DNA of 64,000 bases from Prosthecochloris ethylica (GCF_015234275.1 NZ_JADGII010000003.1), one strand, 5' to 3'; positions 51,646-61,952 are shown, counted from the stretch's first letter. A program made the numbers and translations. The notes: generated by a model not told the origin, from the letters alone.

Positions 51646-51768
51646 CTGCTTGACAAGCAACACAACAGACACAACTTCCTTCTGCTGCATTGGCTTTGGT
51701 TTCGCCAGCATGACATTCCTTTTTTCAGCTGAAGTGCAGTCACACAAACACTTAATCTGCTTATATAA

Positions 51769-54700
51769 ATGAGTCGGACTTTTAAGACATTAGAAGGCAA
51801 TGAGGCATTGGCCCATGTTGCCTACAGGACCAATGAGGTCATCTCGATATACCCAATTACGCCGGCCTCCAACATGGGGGAATATTCAGATGCCTGGGCA
51901 GCTGAAGGGCTTGAAAATATCTGGGGAAGCGTACCGCTGATCGACGAAATGCAGAGTGAAGCAGGTGCTATCGCTGCGGTCCACGGGGCCATTCAGACCG
52001 GTGCGCTTTCGACGACGTTCACCGCGGCACAAGGGCTGCTTCTGATGCCTCCGACCATGTACAAGATCGCCGGTGAGCTCACCCCCTGCACCATACACGT
52101 CTCTGCCCGCTCTCTCGCGGCACAGGCACTCTCCATTTTCGGTGACCACGGAGATGTCATGGCTGTCCGGGGAACCGGTTTCGCCCTGCTTGCATCATGT
52201 TCCGGCCAGGAGGTCATGGATCTCGCCCTGGTTTCCGAAGCGGCCACGCTCAAATCACGGATCCCGTTCCTTCACTTCTTCGACGGCTTCAGGACTTCGC
52301 ACGAAATCACCAAGATCGAAGTGCTCTCCGATGACGACATCCGCTCCATGATCGACGATGACCTGGTCATCGCACACCGGAACCGCAGAATGTCACCAGA
52401 CAAGCCGATTATCCGCGGCACGTCGCAGAACCCGGACGTCTATTTCCAGGGCCGTGAAACCGTCAACCGCTACTACGCAGCCTGTCCCGAAATCGTCGAA
52501 GAGTACATGCGGCGGTTCGAGAAACTCACCGGCAGGAAATACGAACTCTTCCAGTACTACGGTGCTCCCGATGCAGAGCGCGTGATCGTCATGATGGGTT
52601 CCGGTGCGGAAACCGCTCTCGAGACCGTCAACTACCTCAACAAACAGGGTGAAAAAGTCGGGCTGGTCAAGGTTCGCCTCTACAGGCCGTTTTCCGTCGA
52701 CCATTTTGTCCGGTCACTGCCGTCGAGCGTCAAGGCCATCGCCGTCCTCGACCGCCTCAAGGAACCGGGAAGCGCGGGTGAACCGCTCTACCTCGACGTC
52801 GTCAACGCGATTCACGAAGGCATCAACAACAACACCATCTCGTTCGATCCTGAAATCGTCGGCGGTCGCTACGGCCTGTCGTCGAAAGAGTTCACTCCGG
52901 CCATGGTCAAGGCGATTTTCGAGAACCTCGCCGAGGAGACCCCGAAGAACCACTTCACCATCGGCATCAACGACGATGTCATGCACACCAGCCTGCCGTA
53001 CGATGCCAACTTCAGCATCGAGCCCGAAGAGGTCTTCCGGGCCATGTTCTACGGCCTCGGTTCGGACGGTACGGTCGGCGCCAACAAGAACACCATCAAG
53101 ATTATCGGTGAAAACACCGACAACTACGCACAGGGCTACTTTGTGTACGACTCGAAGAAAGCGGGATCGATCACGGTTTCGCATCTGCGTTTCGGCCCGA
53201 ATGAGATTCATTCGACCTACAAGATCTCCAATGCCCAGTTTATCGGCTGCCACCACTTTATCTTCCTTCAGTCGATCGACATTGTAAAAAACCTGCATGA
53301 AGGCGGCACACTGCTGATCAATTCACATTACGGACCGGATGAAGTGTGGGACCACCTGCCGAAAATGGTCCAGCAGCAGCTGATCGACAAAAAAGCGAAA
53401 CTCTACACGATCGACGCTTACAAAGTGGCGCACGACAGCCACATGGGTCAGCGAATCAATACGATCATGCAGGCCTGCTTCTTTGCCATTTCGGGCGTTC
53501 TGCCGCGCGAAGAGGCTATCGAGAAAATCAAGCAGTCCATTCGCGACACCTACGGCAAAAAAGGCGACGACATCGTCAACCAGAACATCCAGGCTGTCGA
53601 GAATACGCTGTCAAACCTGCACGAGGTCAAGATCGGCTCGGTTGCCGACAGCAAAATCCAGATGCGCCCGCCGATTTCGGGTGAAGCCCCTGAATTTGTC
53701 TGCAACACGCTCGCCAGGATCATCGCAGGAGAGGGGGACGATGTTCCGGTCAGCCAGATGCCTGCAGACGGTACCTTCCCCGTCGGAACATCGAAGTTCG
53801 AAAAACGCAACCTGGCGCAAGAAGTCCCCGTCTGGGAACCCGATATCTGTATCCAGTGCGGCAAATGCTCCATCGTCTGCCCGCATGCGGTTATCCGCAG
53901 CAAGGCGTACGATCCGAAGTATCTCGAACATGCACCGTCGACATTCAAGTGTGCCGATGCGAAAGGCAAGCGCTGGGAAGGCCTGAAATACACGATCCAG
54001 GTAGCAGTCGAGGACTGCACCGGGTGCGAAATCTGTGTCAATGTCTGTCCCGCGCGCGACAAGCAGAATCCAGACCGCCACGCCCTCAACATGAGTGCCC
54101 AGGAACCGCTGCGCGAAAACGAGGTCGACAACTGGAACTACTTCCTCCACATTCCGGAATTCGACCGCTCGAAAATCAACACGCGCCTGGTCAAGGAGCA
54201 GCAGCTTCAGCAGCCGCTGTTCGAATTCCACGGAGCCTGTGCCGGTTGCGGCGAGACCCAGTACGTCAAGCTGATGTCACAGCTCTTCGGTGACCGTCTC
54301 GTCCTCGGCAATGCCACCGGCTGCTCATCGATCTATGGCGGCAACCTGCCGACGACGCCATACTGCACCAATGCCGACGGTCTCGGCCCCACATGGTCGA
54401 ACTCCCTCTTCGAAGATACGGCGGAGTTCGCCCTCGGGTTCAGGATCTCGATCAACAAGCAGAAAGAGTATGCCGAAGAACTGGTCAGGACACTGTCGGC
54501 TGACATCGGCGAAACCCTGACCCAGGAGATTCTCGAGGCGACCCAGAACAGTGAACCGGAAATCTTCGAACAGCGCAAACGCATCAGCGCACTGAAGGAA
54601 AAGCTCGAACAGAGCGACAGACCTGAAGCGAAGAACCTGCTTGCCATCGCTGACATGCTGGTCAAGAAAAGCGTCTGGGCGATCGGTGGAGACGGCTGGG

Positions 54701-55323
54701 CCTACGATATCGGCTACAGCGGCGTGGACCACGTCACGGCAAGCGGTGAAAACGTCAACATGATCGTGCTCGATACGGAGGTCTACTCCAATACCGGAGG
54801 ACAGGCATCCAAAGCCACCCCGAAAGCGGCCGTGGCAAAATTTGCAGCTGCCGGACGCCCGGTCACCAAAAAAGACCTCGGCATGATTTCGATGTCCTAT
54901 GGCAATGCCTACGTCGCCAGTGTCGCACTCGGCGCACGCGACGAACAGACCCTGAAAGCGTTCATCGAGGCAGAAGCGTACAACGGTCCATCGATCATCA
55001 TCGCCTACTCGCACTGTATCGCTCACGGCATCGACATGTCGAAGGGTATGGAGCATCAGAAAACCGCGGTTGATTCCGGTCACTGGCTGCTGTACCGCTA
55101 TAACCCTGAGCGCCTCAACGAAGGCAAGAACCCGCTGATTCTCGACTCCAAAAAGCCGAAAATTCCGGTCGAGGAGTTCCTCAACACGGAAAACCGCTTC
55201 AGGATGCTCAAGAAAAGTCATCCGGACCTGGCAAAACAGTACTTCGAGGCTATCCAGAAAGAGGTCGATGCACGATATGCAACCTACGAATACCTGGCTG
55301 CAAGGAAGTACCCGAACGATTGA
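51769..55323 (+). CDS. nifJ: Pyruvate:ferredoxin (flavodoxin) oxidoreductase
   Basis: 1184 residues, the single-chain PFOR. Domain order: pyrimidine-binding thiamine domain with YPITPASNMGEYSD, the CoA/domain II-III region, the 2[4Fe-4S] domain with CIQCGKCSIVCPHAV (about 694) and CTGCEICVNVCPARDKQNP (about 750), the proximal cluster Cys in CAGCGET (about 823), and TPP/Mg site GGDGWAYDIG (about 973) with NTGGQASKATP. In green sulfur bacteria it works mainly as pyruvate synthase, adding CO2 to acetyl-CoA with reduced ferredoxin. No ribosome-binding site is seen before ATG. Single gene with a strong terminator. Confidence 0.96.
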   Translation: MSRTFKTLEGNEALAHVAYRTNEVISIYPITPASNMGEYSDAWAAEGLENIWGSVPLIDEMQSEAGAIAAVHGAIQTGALSTTFTAAQGLLLMPPTMYKIAGELTPCTIHVSARSLAAQALSIFGDHGDVMAVRGTGFALLASCSGQEVMDLALVSEAATLKSRIPFLHFFDGFRTSHEITKIEVLSDDDIRSMIDDDLVIAHRNRRMSPDKPIIRGTSQNPDVYFQGRETVNRYYAACPEIVEEYMRRFEKLTGRKYELFQYYGAPDAERVIVMMGSGAETALETVNYLNKQGEKVGLVKVRLYRPFSVDHFVRSLPSSVKAIAVLDRLKEPGSAGEPLYLDVVNAIHEGINNNTISFDPEIVGGRYGLSSKEFTPAMVKAIFENLAEETPKNHFTIGINDDVMHTSLPYDANFSIEPEEVFRAMFYGLGSDGTVGANKNTIKIIGENTDNYAQGYFVYDSKKAGSITVSHLRFGPNEIHSTYKISNAQFIGCHHFIFLQSIDIVKNLHEGGTLLINSHYGPDEVWDHLPKMVQQQLIDKKAKLYTIDAYKVAHDSHMGQRINTIMQACFFAISGVLPREEAIEKIKQSIRDTYGKKGDDIVNQNIQAVENTLSNLHEVKIGSVADSKIQMRPPISGEAPEFVCNTLARIIAGEGDDVPVSQMPADGTFPVGTSKFEKRNLAQEVPVWEPDICIQCGKCSIVCPHAVIRSKAYDPKYLEHAPSTFKCADAKGKRWEGLKYTIQVAVEDCTGCEICVNVCPARDKQNPDRHALNMSAQEPLRENEVDNWNYFLHIPEFDRSKINTRLVKEQQLQQPLFEFHGACAGCGETQYVKLMSQLFGDRLVLGNATGCSSIYGGNLPTTPYCTNADGLGPTWSNSLFEDTAEFALGFRISINKQKEYAEELVRTLSADIGETLTQEILEATQNSEPEIFEQRKRISALKEKLEQSDRPEAKNLLAIADMLVKKSVWAIGGDGWAYDIGYSGVDHVTASGENVNMIVLDTEVYSNTGGQASKATPKAAVAKFAAAGRPVTKKDLGMISMSYGNAYVASVALGARDEQTLKAFIEAEAYNGPSIIIAYSHCIAHGIDMSKGMEHQKTAVDSGHWLLYRYNPERLNEGKNPLILDSKKPKIPVEEFLNTENRFRMLKKSHPDLAKQYFEAIQKEVDARYATYEYLAARKYPND

Positions 55324-55342
55324 TCGTGAATTGTCATCCCAC

Positions 55343-55373
55343 AAAAAAACCGGCGGTAACGCCGGTTTTTTTT
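55343..55373. terminator. Bidirectional intrinsic terminator
   Basis: CCGGCG/CGCCGG stem with GTAA loop, flanked by seven A and eight T that also pair. It lies between the convergent nifJ and TPR lipoprotein genes and should stop transcripts from both strands. Confidence 0.93.
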
Positions 55374-55396
55374 ATGCCTGCAGCTTCACTGCATCC

Positions 55397-57058
55397 TTAC
55401 TCGAGCGCGTCCAGCACCTCGCGCAGATGCTCCGCTATCTCGGGTTCGTCGGGCTTGAGCTGCAAGGCCTTCTCGAGGTACCCGCGAGCCTCTCCGGGCT
55501 TTCCATTCCTGTACAGGGCCCACCCCAGCGTATCGAGAAACACCGGGTTGTCCGGATCCTGTTCGACAGCTTTACGGGCATACTCGAGCGCACGCTGCAG
55601 CTGCTCGCCCTGCTCCGCCATCATATATGCGACATTGTTGAGTGCGAGCGCATTGTCCGGGTCAAGGGCGAGCACGTCATGATATGCCGCAATGCTTCTT
55701 GCCGTCAGTCCCTGCTTCTCGTATATCATGGCCCTGGTGACATGCAGCTGGACCACCAGCCATGAACGGCTGTCGCGATCGACCAGCTCCCCGGCTCCCT
55801 CCAGGACACTGAGGGCATCATCATACACGCCGAGGCGGAAGAGCGCGTATCCTTCGTAGACCAGAAGCCGCAGGGTAGGAACACGCACGGCCTCCTTCGC
55901 CCGACGTACCGTGTAGAGCACGTGATGGAACTGGTCCTGCGACAGGTAGGACGATGCCATTTCTTCCCATGCCTGAATCCTCGAGGGTTCGAGCCTGAGA
56001 ACACGGTCAAAATCGTCACGCGCACGGCTGTAGTGCTCCAGATGATTGAGCACGATACCTCTCATCAGCAGAATATCGCTGTTATCGGGGTCCTGTGACG
56101 CAATACGCGATATCAGCTGCAGTGCGGGATCAACCCAGGCATCGTCAAGTTCGGAACGAAGCATAAACAGACGGGCGAGCTCTTTCTTCCGATCGAAATC
56201 CATCTCCCGGAGAGAGAGCAGACGGTCGAGAAAAACTGAAAACCGGGCATCGTCCTCCGCTTCTATCGCCGCTTCAAGCAGTGCTATCCATGCCGGAAGA
56301 AACCCCGGTCTGCGCTCGATGAGCTGTTCAAAGATGGCAATGGCCTTATCCGGCTCTCCGACCTGGAGATAGAGTTCACCCAGTGTCAGGCGCAGCTTGT
56401 CGCTGCCACTTCCCTGCTCGATCAATGACTGCAGCGTCCCGATAGCTTCCATGTAGTGCTTGAGCTTGAGCTCGAGCCAGAGAATACGCGAAAGCGTGAG
56501 CTCATCTGCAGGATCGAATTCGAGAATGCGGAGAAAAACCTCGAGAGCGTTTTCCTGCTCACCGCCGGCGAGATAGACCTGGGCAAGGGAGTACAGGGCT
56601 CCGATGTCGGACGGGTCCAGGGAGGCAAGACGCTGATACTCCCGGGCAGCGGCCGCATAATCGTTCTGTTCCTGATAGACCGCGGCCAGCAGTGCACTGT
56701 AATACTTGTTGCTCCGGTCGAGTGCGGCCGCCCGCTCACTGTAATAGCGCGCAGAATCGAGCATATCCATCGCGACCTGGGCCTTGGCCATCGCATAGTT
56801 GAGCGCGGGAAGATCCGGTGAGCGTTCAAGAAGTGAACGGTAATGTGCCGCAGCCTCCGGATAGTCCTCTTTGGCCGCAAGCAGCAGAGCATGGACAAAA
56901 CGGTCTGTAACAGCAGATTGTCCGGAGGCCTCGTGCGGAGTCATTTCCGTATCGTCAAGCGCCCTGTGGCTGCTGCATGATGAAAGCACAGCACACAGTC
57001 CTGCAGCCATCAGGCAGAACAGAACAGAAGATATCCGCGACAACGAAAGCATAGGCAA
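55397..57058 (-). CDS. TPR-repeat lipoprotein
   Basis: 553 residues. Signal peptide ends in LSSC, so Cys28 is lipidated. The rest is at least 12 tetratricopeptide repeats, including the well-kept NALALNNVAYMMAEQGEQLQ and NPVFLDTLGWALYRNGKPGE. Such proteins are scaffolds in the periplasm or at the outer membrane. Last gene of the minus-strand series after ruvB (3-bp gap). Partner unknown. Confidence 0.88.
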   Translation of the reverse strand: MPMLSLSRISSVLFCLMAAGLCAVLSSCSSHRALDDTEMTPHEASGQSAVTDRFVHALLLAAKEDYPEAAAHYRSLLERSPDLPALNYAMAKAQVAMDMLDSARYYSERAAALDRSNKYYSALLAAVYQEQNDYAAAAREYQRLASLDPSDIGALYSLAQVYLAGGEQENALEVFLRILEFDPADELTLSRILWLELKLKHYMEAIGTLQSLIEQGSGSDKLRLTLGELYLQVGEPDKAIAIFEQLIERRPGFLPAWIALLEAAIEAEDDARFSVFLDRLLSLREMDFDRKKELARLFMLRSELDDAWVDPALQLISRIASQDPDNSDILLMRGIVLNHLEHYSRARDDFDRVLRLEPSRIQAWEEMASSYLSQDQFHHVLYTVRRAKEAVRVPTLRLLVYEGYALFRLGVYDDALSVLEGAGELVDRDSRSWLVVQLHVTRAMIYEKQGLTARSIAAYHDVLALDPDNALALNNVAYMMAEQGEQLQRALEYARKAVEQDPDNPVFLDTLGWALYRNGKPGEARGYLEKALQLKPDEPEIAEHLREVLDALE

Positions 57059-57061
57059 TAA

Positions 57062-58114
57062 CTAATGAGTTTCGCTCTGAAAAAGCGGGCCCTCGTTTCC
57101 CGGCAGCGTGCCGCGAAACTTGAGGTATGCCTGTTTGGTGGCAACGCGCCCGCGGGGAGTTCTGGCGATAAACCCTGTCTGTATCAGGTATGGTTCATAC
57201 ACTTCCTCGATAGTATCCTGTTCTTCGCCCACCGAGACGGCAAGAGAACCGATCCCCACCGGTCCTCCGCTGAATTTTTCAAGCAGCGCGTTCATGATTT
57301 TCTTATCCATATCATCCAGGCCGTCTTCGTCGATCTCCAGGGCAGAGAGGGTTCTGCGGGCAAGCGAACGCGTAATCGTGTCCGATTCGGCCACCTGGGC
57401 GAAATCCCGCGCTCTCTTGAGAAGACGGTTGGCAATTCGCGGCGTCCCCCGAGAACGGCGAGCGATTTCGAACGCGGCTTCCTCGGCGATGCCGATTCCC
57501 AGAATAGCCGACGTCCTGACAATAATGCGTTCGAGCAGCTCGGGCGGATAATAGTCGAGACGGTTCGAAATGCCGAACCGAGCCCTGAGCGGAGATGTCA
57601 GCAATCCCGCCCTGGTGGTGGCCCCAACAAGCGTGAAGGGCTCGAGCCTGAGCTGCACCGTCCGCGCCGACGGGCCGCTGTCGAGCAGGATATCGATCCG
57701 GTAATCTTCCATTGCCGAGTACAGGTACTCCTCGACAGCAGGTGTGAGGCGGTGAATCTCATCGATGAAGAGGACATCCCCCCGCTGGAGACTGGTGAGA
57801 ACACCGGCAAGATTACCGGGCTTGTCCAGCAGCGGACCGGACGTAATCTTGATCCCTCCCCCCATTTCCGAAGCGATGATATGCGCCAGCGTGGTTTTTC
57901 CGAGTCCCGGAGGCCCCGAAAAAAGGACATGATCGAGCGCCTCGCCCCGTTTCCTGGCAGCTGCGATAAACACCCGGAGATTATCGGTCAGCTTCTGCTG
58001 ACCGGCAAAATCCTCCAGTTTCGAGGGCCTGATCTGCTCCTCGAACTTCTCTTCAGCCGGATCGGCCGGCACATTGAGCAACTCCTCACGCACAGTCATT
58101 CCTGCAGTAACCAT
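57062..58114 (-). CDS. ruvB: Holliday junction branch migration DNA helicase RuvB
   Basis: 350 residues. Walker A GPPGLGKTTLAH, Walker B VLFIDEIHRL, sensor GATTRAGLLTSPLRARFG and the C-terminal winged helix with YLKFRGTLPG. Works with RuvA at Holliday junctions. ATG at 58099 (MTVREELL) may be the real start. The neighbours are not DNA-repair genes, so its place between a permease and a TPR lipoprotein seems to reflect operon merging. Confidence 0.96.
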   Translation of the reverse strand: MVTAGMTVREELLNVPADPAEEKFEEQIRPSKLEDFAGQQKLTDNLRVFIAAARKRGEALDHVLFSGPPGLGKTTLAHIIASEMGGGIKITSGPLLDKPGNLAGVLTSLQRGDVLFIDEIHRLTPAVEEYLYSAMEDYRIDILLDSGPSARTVQLRLEPFTLVGATTRAGLLTSPLRARFGISNRLDYYPPELLERIIVRTSAILGIGIAEEAAFEIARRSRGTPRIANRLLKRARDFAQVAESDTITRSLARRTLSALEIDEDGLDDMDKKIMNALLEKFSGGPVGIGSLAVSVGEEQDTIEEVYEPYLIQTGFIARTPRGRVATKQAYLKFRGTLPGNEGPLFQSETH

Positions 58115-58126
58115 TCAGGCAGCCGC

Positions 58127-59092
58127 TTACAGCTTGATGCGCGGATCAACCACGGCATACAGCACATCAGCGACAAGATTGCCCAGAATGATAAGTGTTC
58201 CTGAAATAAATGTATTGGCAATAATCAACGGATAATCCCTTGCAAAAATAGCATCCACCGTGACCCGGCCCATTCCGGGAAACGCGAAAATCACCTCGAT
58301 GAATAACGCACCGCTGAAAATAAACGGCAGAGAACCGCCGACAAGCGTTATCACTGGCAGAAGTGCATTCCGCAATGCGTGTTTCAGTACGACAGTCTTT
58401 TCTGCAAGCCCCTTGGCACGGGCCGTCCGGATGTAATCCTGGCGGATCACCTCGAGCATGCTGCCCCTGACATATCGTGCAATCCCGGCAGCCCCGTTGA
58501 TGCTCAGGACGGTCACCGGCAGCACAAGATGCCAGATACGATCAGCAAGAAAACCTATCGGCCCGAGAAACTCCGCACCCACTTCATTGAGGCCGGATGC
58601 AGGAAACCACTGCAGCTTCAGGGCGAACAGGATAATCATCATCAGGGCGAACCAGAACTCCGGCATCGAGTAGAAAAACAGTGCACCGACGGTCATCACC
58701 CGGTCAAGCACCGAGTTCTGCTTCACTGCCGAAATCACACCGATGGCGATGCCCAGCAGGAAATTCGCGATCAGGGTCAGCACGGCTATCGTCACCGTTA
58801 TCGGCAGAGCGCTTGCTATCACCTCGAGGACCGGCTGCTGCGCCCTGCTGAAACTCCTGCCGAAATCCCCCTGAAGAATGCTCGCAAGCCACTTGAAGTA
58901 CTGGATATAGACCGGGTCGTTCAGCCCGTACTGTTCACGGATCTGTTCCGCGACGTTCGGACTGATTCCCGGCTGAATGTAGAATGCCGCGGGATCACCC
59001 GGAGCGAGCCGGATGATGAAAAACGTCAGCGTCAGTACCCCGAACACAAGAGGAATCGCCACAAGAAGCCTGCGCAGAATATAGATCAGCAT
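58127..59092 (-). CDS. Peptide/nickel-type ABC transporter permease (DppB/OppB family)
   Basis: 321 residues with six membrane helices. Opens MLIYILRRLLVAIPLVFGVL as in DppB and carries the EAA-type loop with ALRNALLPVITLVGGSLPFI and FAFPGMGRVTVDAIFARDYP. 6 bp after the binding-protein gene. The usual second permease (DppC) and the two ATPases are absent from this locus, so this is half of a transporter. Confidence 0.92.
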   Translation of the reverse strand: MLIYILRRLLVAIPLVFGVLTLTFFIIRLAPGDPAAFYIQPGISPNVAEQIREQYGLNDPVYIQYFKWLASILQGDFGRSFSRAQQPVLEVIASALPITVTIAVLTLIANFLLGIAIGVISAVKQNSVLDRVMTVGALFFYSMPEFWFALMMIILFALKLQWFPASGLNEVGAEFLGPIGFLADRIWHLVLPVTVLSINGAAGIARYVRGSMLEVIRQDYIRTARAKGLAEKTVVLKHALRNALLPVITLVGGSLPFIFSGALFIEVIFAFPGMGRVTVDAIFARDYPLIIANTFISGTLIILGNLVADVLYAVVDPRIKL

Positions 59093-59098
59093 AACATG

Positions 59099-60922
59099 TT
59101 ATTGGGCAACGGTTCTTGCCGGATCGAGCGTCCAGTCATCGATATTGTAAAACGTGCTGAGTATGTTGACCTCTTCACCCTGGATACGGCGATTGAAGCC
59201 CTGTGTTTCCTTTATCCAGTACAGAAACGTGGTCGGCTGGTCACGATGCAGGATTTCCTGGTATTCAATCCAGTACGGCCGTGCGTCCTGCGCTTCAAGC
59301 TTCTCCTTGGCAAGGTTGCAGAGCTCGTCGATCCTCGGGTTACGATACCCGGTAAAATTGAACCGGCTCTTCTCCAGGTCCGAGCCCCAGCCATCGAGAG
59401 GATCGATCTCGAGCCCGATCGACCAGCCGGCCATCCAGGCGTCGAGCTTGCGCAACCTGAGATTTTCGAAAAACACATTGGATTCCTGAACCTCGAGCCG
59501 GCAATCGATACCGATCTCGCGAAGGTTCTGCTGAATGATCACGCTGGCAAAATTCCGCCGGGCATTACCTGCATTGGTAAAAAGCACAAAGCTGAACGGC
59601 CGTCCGTCCTTGCGGAGAATACCGTCCGGCCCCGGCAGCCATCCCTCTCGAGCGAGAATTCCGGCTGCCCGTTCGGGGTCATAGGGGTAGGGTTCGAGCC
59701 CCTCATGGTATGCCCATCTGAGAGAGGGCGAAATATCTGTATTGCAGATCACGCCGTAATTTCCGAGATACCCGTCGATGATACTCTGACGGTCGATAGC
59801 GAACGTCAGCGCCCGGCGGACAGCTGCAGAACCGAACAGCGGGTGGGGACGGATCGTCCCGTCACGATGATAGGCCGCCTGGTCGATATTGGACCAGCCG
59901 ATGTAATCATATACCCGCAGGCCGGAAGCCTTGATCTCGACATCGGCCGAGGCCTCTTCCAGTCCGGCAAAATCCTCCGGCTTGATATTTTCAACCACAT
60001 CGACCGCCCCGGTCTGCAGCTGCGCAAGGCGAACCGTGTAATCAGGCACGATACGGAACAGAATATTCGGAATGGTTCCCGGTTTCGGAAGACGGCATCC
60101 GGGATTGGAAGAAAGGAGCAGCGACTGCTGCTTTTTCCATTCCTGCAACCGGTAGGGCCCCGCTCCCAGCGGATTCTGGTTCAATGGAGACTGGCGAAAC
60201 TCCTCCGGGGCGACTCCTTCCCATACGTGTTTCGGCAATGGCGCCAGCGAGGTATGAAACAGCGCCAGTCGCTCGGAGACAGGTTTGTGAAAGCGAAACA
60301 CCAGCGTTGTATCATCCGGCACCTCGATCGCCCGTTCAAAATCGATCGCCCCCTGTTGCGCGCCAACCAGTTCGGCCAGGTACTGCTGGCGTGGGCTGGC
60401 TATGACCGGATGAGCGTACAGCCGGTAGGTGAACCTGTAATCGCTGGCAGTCAGGGGAACCCCGTCGTTCCAGGTCACATCGTCACGGAGAATGTAGGTC
60501 AGTGACCGGTTATCTTCGGACATCTTCCAGCGTTTTGCCACAGCCGACGGTAACTCCCGAGTACCAACACTCTCTTCGTCCCGAGGCATGAGACTCTGTT
60601 CCGCCGCCAGGAAATTCAGCAACCCGCTCTCCTCGTCAAACTCACTCTGCAACAGTCCGGGATATATCAATCCGTAGACATTGCTCGATGTGACCGACGC
60701 CCCGATCACCGGATTCAGATAATTGGCATCCCCAAGCAAGGCAATGACCACGGTAGAATCCGCAGATGCCCGGGCAGGAGACTTTCCGGTTGGCGAACAC
60801 CCGTACAACACCAGGGCCAGCACCAGAAAGACCGCAGCAACAGGCCAGCCATTGACGCTACTCCTCGTAATCCTTGGCAAAATAGCGCCTGCCACGTCCT
60901 GTTCTCTGTTTCGACTCATCAT
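59099..60922 (-). CDS. Peptide-type ABC transporter substrate-binding lipoprotein (family 5)
   Basis: 607 residues from ATG at 60922, with AGG about 8 bases ahead; ATG at 60967 is in frame but overlaps hprK more. A ~35-residue N-terminal extension precedes the membrane anchor AAVFLVLALVLYGC with lipobox Cys. The SBP_bac_5 domain spans the rest (YLNPVIGASVTSSNVYGLIY; DDVTWNDGVPLTASDYRFTY). The first ~20 codons are antiphase to the end of hprK (65-bp overlap). Ligand could be a peptide or nickel chelate; the sequence does not say. Confidence 0.88.
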   Translation of the reverse strand: MMSRNREQDVAGAILPRITRSSVNGWPVAAVFLVLALVLYGCSPTGKSPARASADSTVVIALLGDANYLNPVIGASVTSSNVYGLIYPGLLQSEFDEESGLLNFLAAEQSLMPRDEESVGTRELPSAVAKRWKMSEDNRSLTYILRDDVTWNDGVPLTASDYRFTYRLYAHPVIASPRQQYLAELVGAQQGAIDFERAIEVPDDTTLVFRFHKPVSERLALFHTSLAPLPKHVWEGVAPEEFRQSPLNQNPLGAGPYRLQEWKKQQSLLLSSNPGCRLPKPGTIPNILFRIVPDYTVRLAQLQTGAVDVVENIKPEDFAGLEEASADVEIKASGLRVYDYIGWSNIDQAAYHRDGTIRPHPLFGSAAVRRALTFAIDRQSIIDGYLGNYGVICNTDISPSLRWAYHEGLEPYPYDPERAAGILAREGWLPGPDGILRKDGRPFSFVLFTNAGNARRNFASVIIQQNLREIGIDCRLEVQESNVFFENLRLRKLDAWMAGWSIGLEIDPLDGWGSDLEKSRFNFTGYRNPRIDELCNLAKEKLEAQDARPYWIEYQEILHRDQPTTFLYWIKETQGFNRRIQGEEVNILSTFYNIDDWTLDPARTVAQ

Positions 60923-61880
60923 TGATAACCTGTTTGATGCGTTGTTCAAGAGCCTCTGCCGCCACATAACCGGAATAATGCTTCAGCAGATAGTTCAGGG
61001 CAACCACCTCGATAATAACGGTAATATTCTTGCCGGGGTTGATCGGCAGCTGGATCAGCGGCACGTCCACCCCCAGGATCTTGGTTGTCTTGGTATCGAG
61101 CCCGAGACGCTCGTAATGCATTTCCTCGTTCCATTCCAGCAGTTCCACAACCACCTGGACGACCTTTTTATCCCTGATCGCCCTGATACCGAAAATCGCC
61201 TTGACATCAACGACTCCCAGCCCGCGAATTTCCATGAAATGATCGACGATCTCGTTGCCCGATGCGATCAGCACGTTCTCACCCTTGCGATTGATCACCA
61301 CCGCATCGTCAGCCACCAGTCGATGTCCCCTCTCGACAAGGTCAAGCGCCACCTCGGACTTGCCGAGACCGCTTTTTCCGACAAGCATCACCCCGACACC
61401 ATAGACATCCACCATCGAACCATGGTACTGCTGGTACTGGGAAAACTGGTCGTCGAGAAAGTCTGTCAGCAGATAAATGGTTTTCGTGGAAGAGTGACGA
61501 GTACCGAATACAGGAATACCTGCACTGGTCGCCATATCAAGCAGTTCAGGATCGAGCTTGTTGTTGCTGGTGAGGATAATGCAGGGAATCTTGAAATTCA
61601 CCAGGTTACTGAACGCCTTCCTGCGGGTTGACTCGTCGAGATTGTTGAGAAACCTGGTTTCCGTGTTACCGAGGATCTGGACCCGCTTGTACGTGAACAG
61701 GTTGGTAAACCCGGCAAGCGCAAGTCCCGGACGATGAAGATCCCTCTCGAAAATCCTGCGTTTCTGCTCATCGACCTTGTTGAGACGATGAAGCTTGATA
61801 TCGAGGCTCCTGCCGATATTCTCGAAAAAATAAGCGACCGTCATCGATCGCTTCTTCAATCCTTTCTGATCAAAATTCAT
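60858..61880 (-). CDS. hprK: HPr kinase/phosphorylase
   Basis: 340 residues: an N-terminal regulatory domain (about 1-135), then Walker A VGKSGLGKSEVALDLVERGH, catalytic DDAVVI, and the family signature EIRGLGVVDVKAIFG. It phosphorylates HPr on serine in ATP/PPi- dependent fashion. Green sulfur bacteria have few or no sugar PTS permeases, so it more likely controls carbon use or envelope functions than sugar uptake. Upstream gap to hpf is 72 bp with a hairpin; downstream it overlaps the binding-lipoprotein gene. Confidence 0.95.
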   Translation of the reverse strand: MNFDQKGLKKRSMTVAYFFENIGRSLDIKLHRLNKVDEQKRRIFERDLHRPGLALAGFTNLFTYKRVQILGNTETRFLNNLDESTRRKAFSNLVNFKIPCIILTSNNKLDPELLDMATSAGIPVFGTRHSSTKTIYLLTDFLDDQFSQYQQYHGSMVDVYGVGVMLVGKSGLGKSEVALDLVERGHRLVADDAVVINRKGENVLIASGNEIVDHFMEIRGLGVVDVKAIFGIRAIRDKKVVQVVVELLEWNEEMHYERLGLDTKTTKILGVDVPLIQLPINPGKNITVIIEVVALNYLLKHYSGYVAAEALEQRIKQVINDESKQRTGRGRRYFAKDYEE

Positions 61881-61912
61881 GGCGCCTGAAAGCTAACATG
61901 CATGAAATACCG

Positions 61913-61941
61913 CGTCAGGGCCCCACAGGGCGGCCCTGACG
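61913..61941 (-). terminator. Hairpin between hpf and hprK
   Basis: Perfect 10-bp stem CGTCAGGGCC/GGCCCTGACG with a nine-base loop. On the minus strand no T tract follows (CGGTATTTC), so it may attenuate rather than stop transcription into hprK. Confidence 0.5.
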
Positions 61942-61952
61942 GGTAAGGACCC

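Noticed and set aside
58379..60505. 708-codon open frame on the plus strand
   Set aside because: It lies antisense to the binding lipoprotein and DppB genes, which have clear family motifs; the translation is rich in Arg, Pro and His with no recognisable domain, as expected of a shadow frame in GC-rich DNA.
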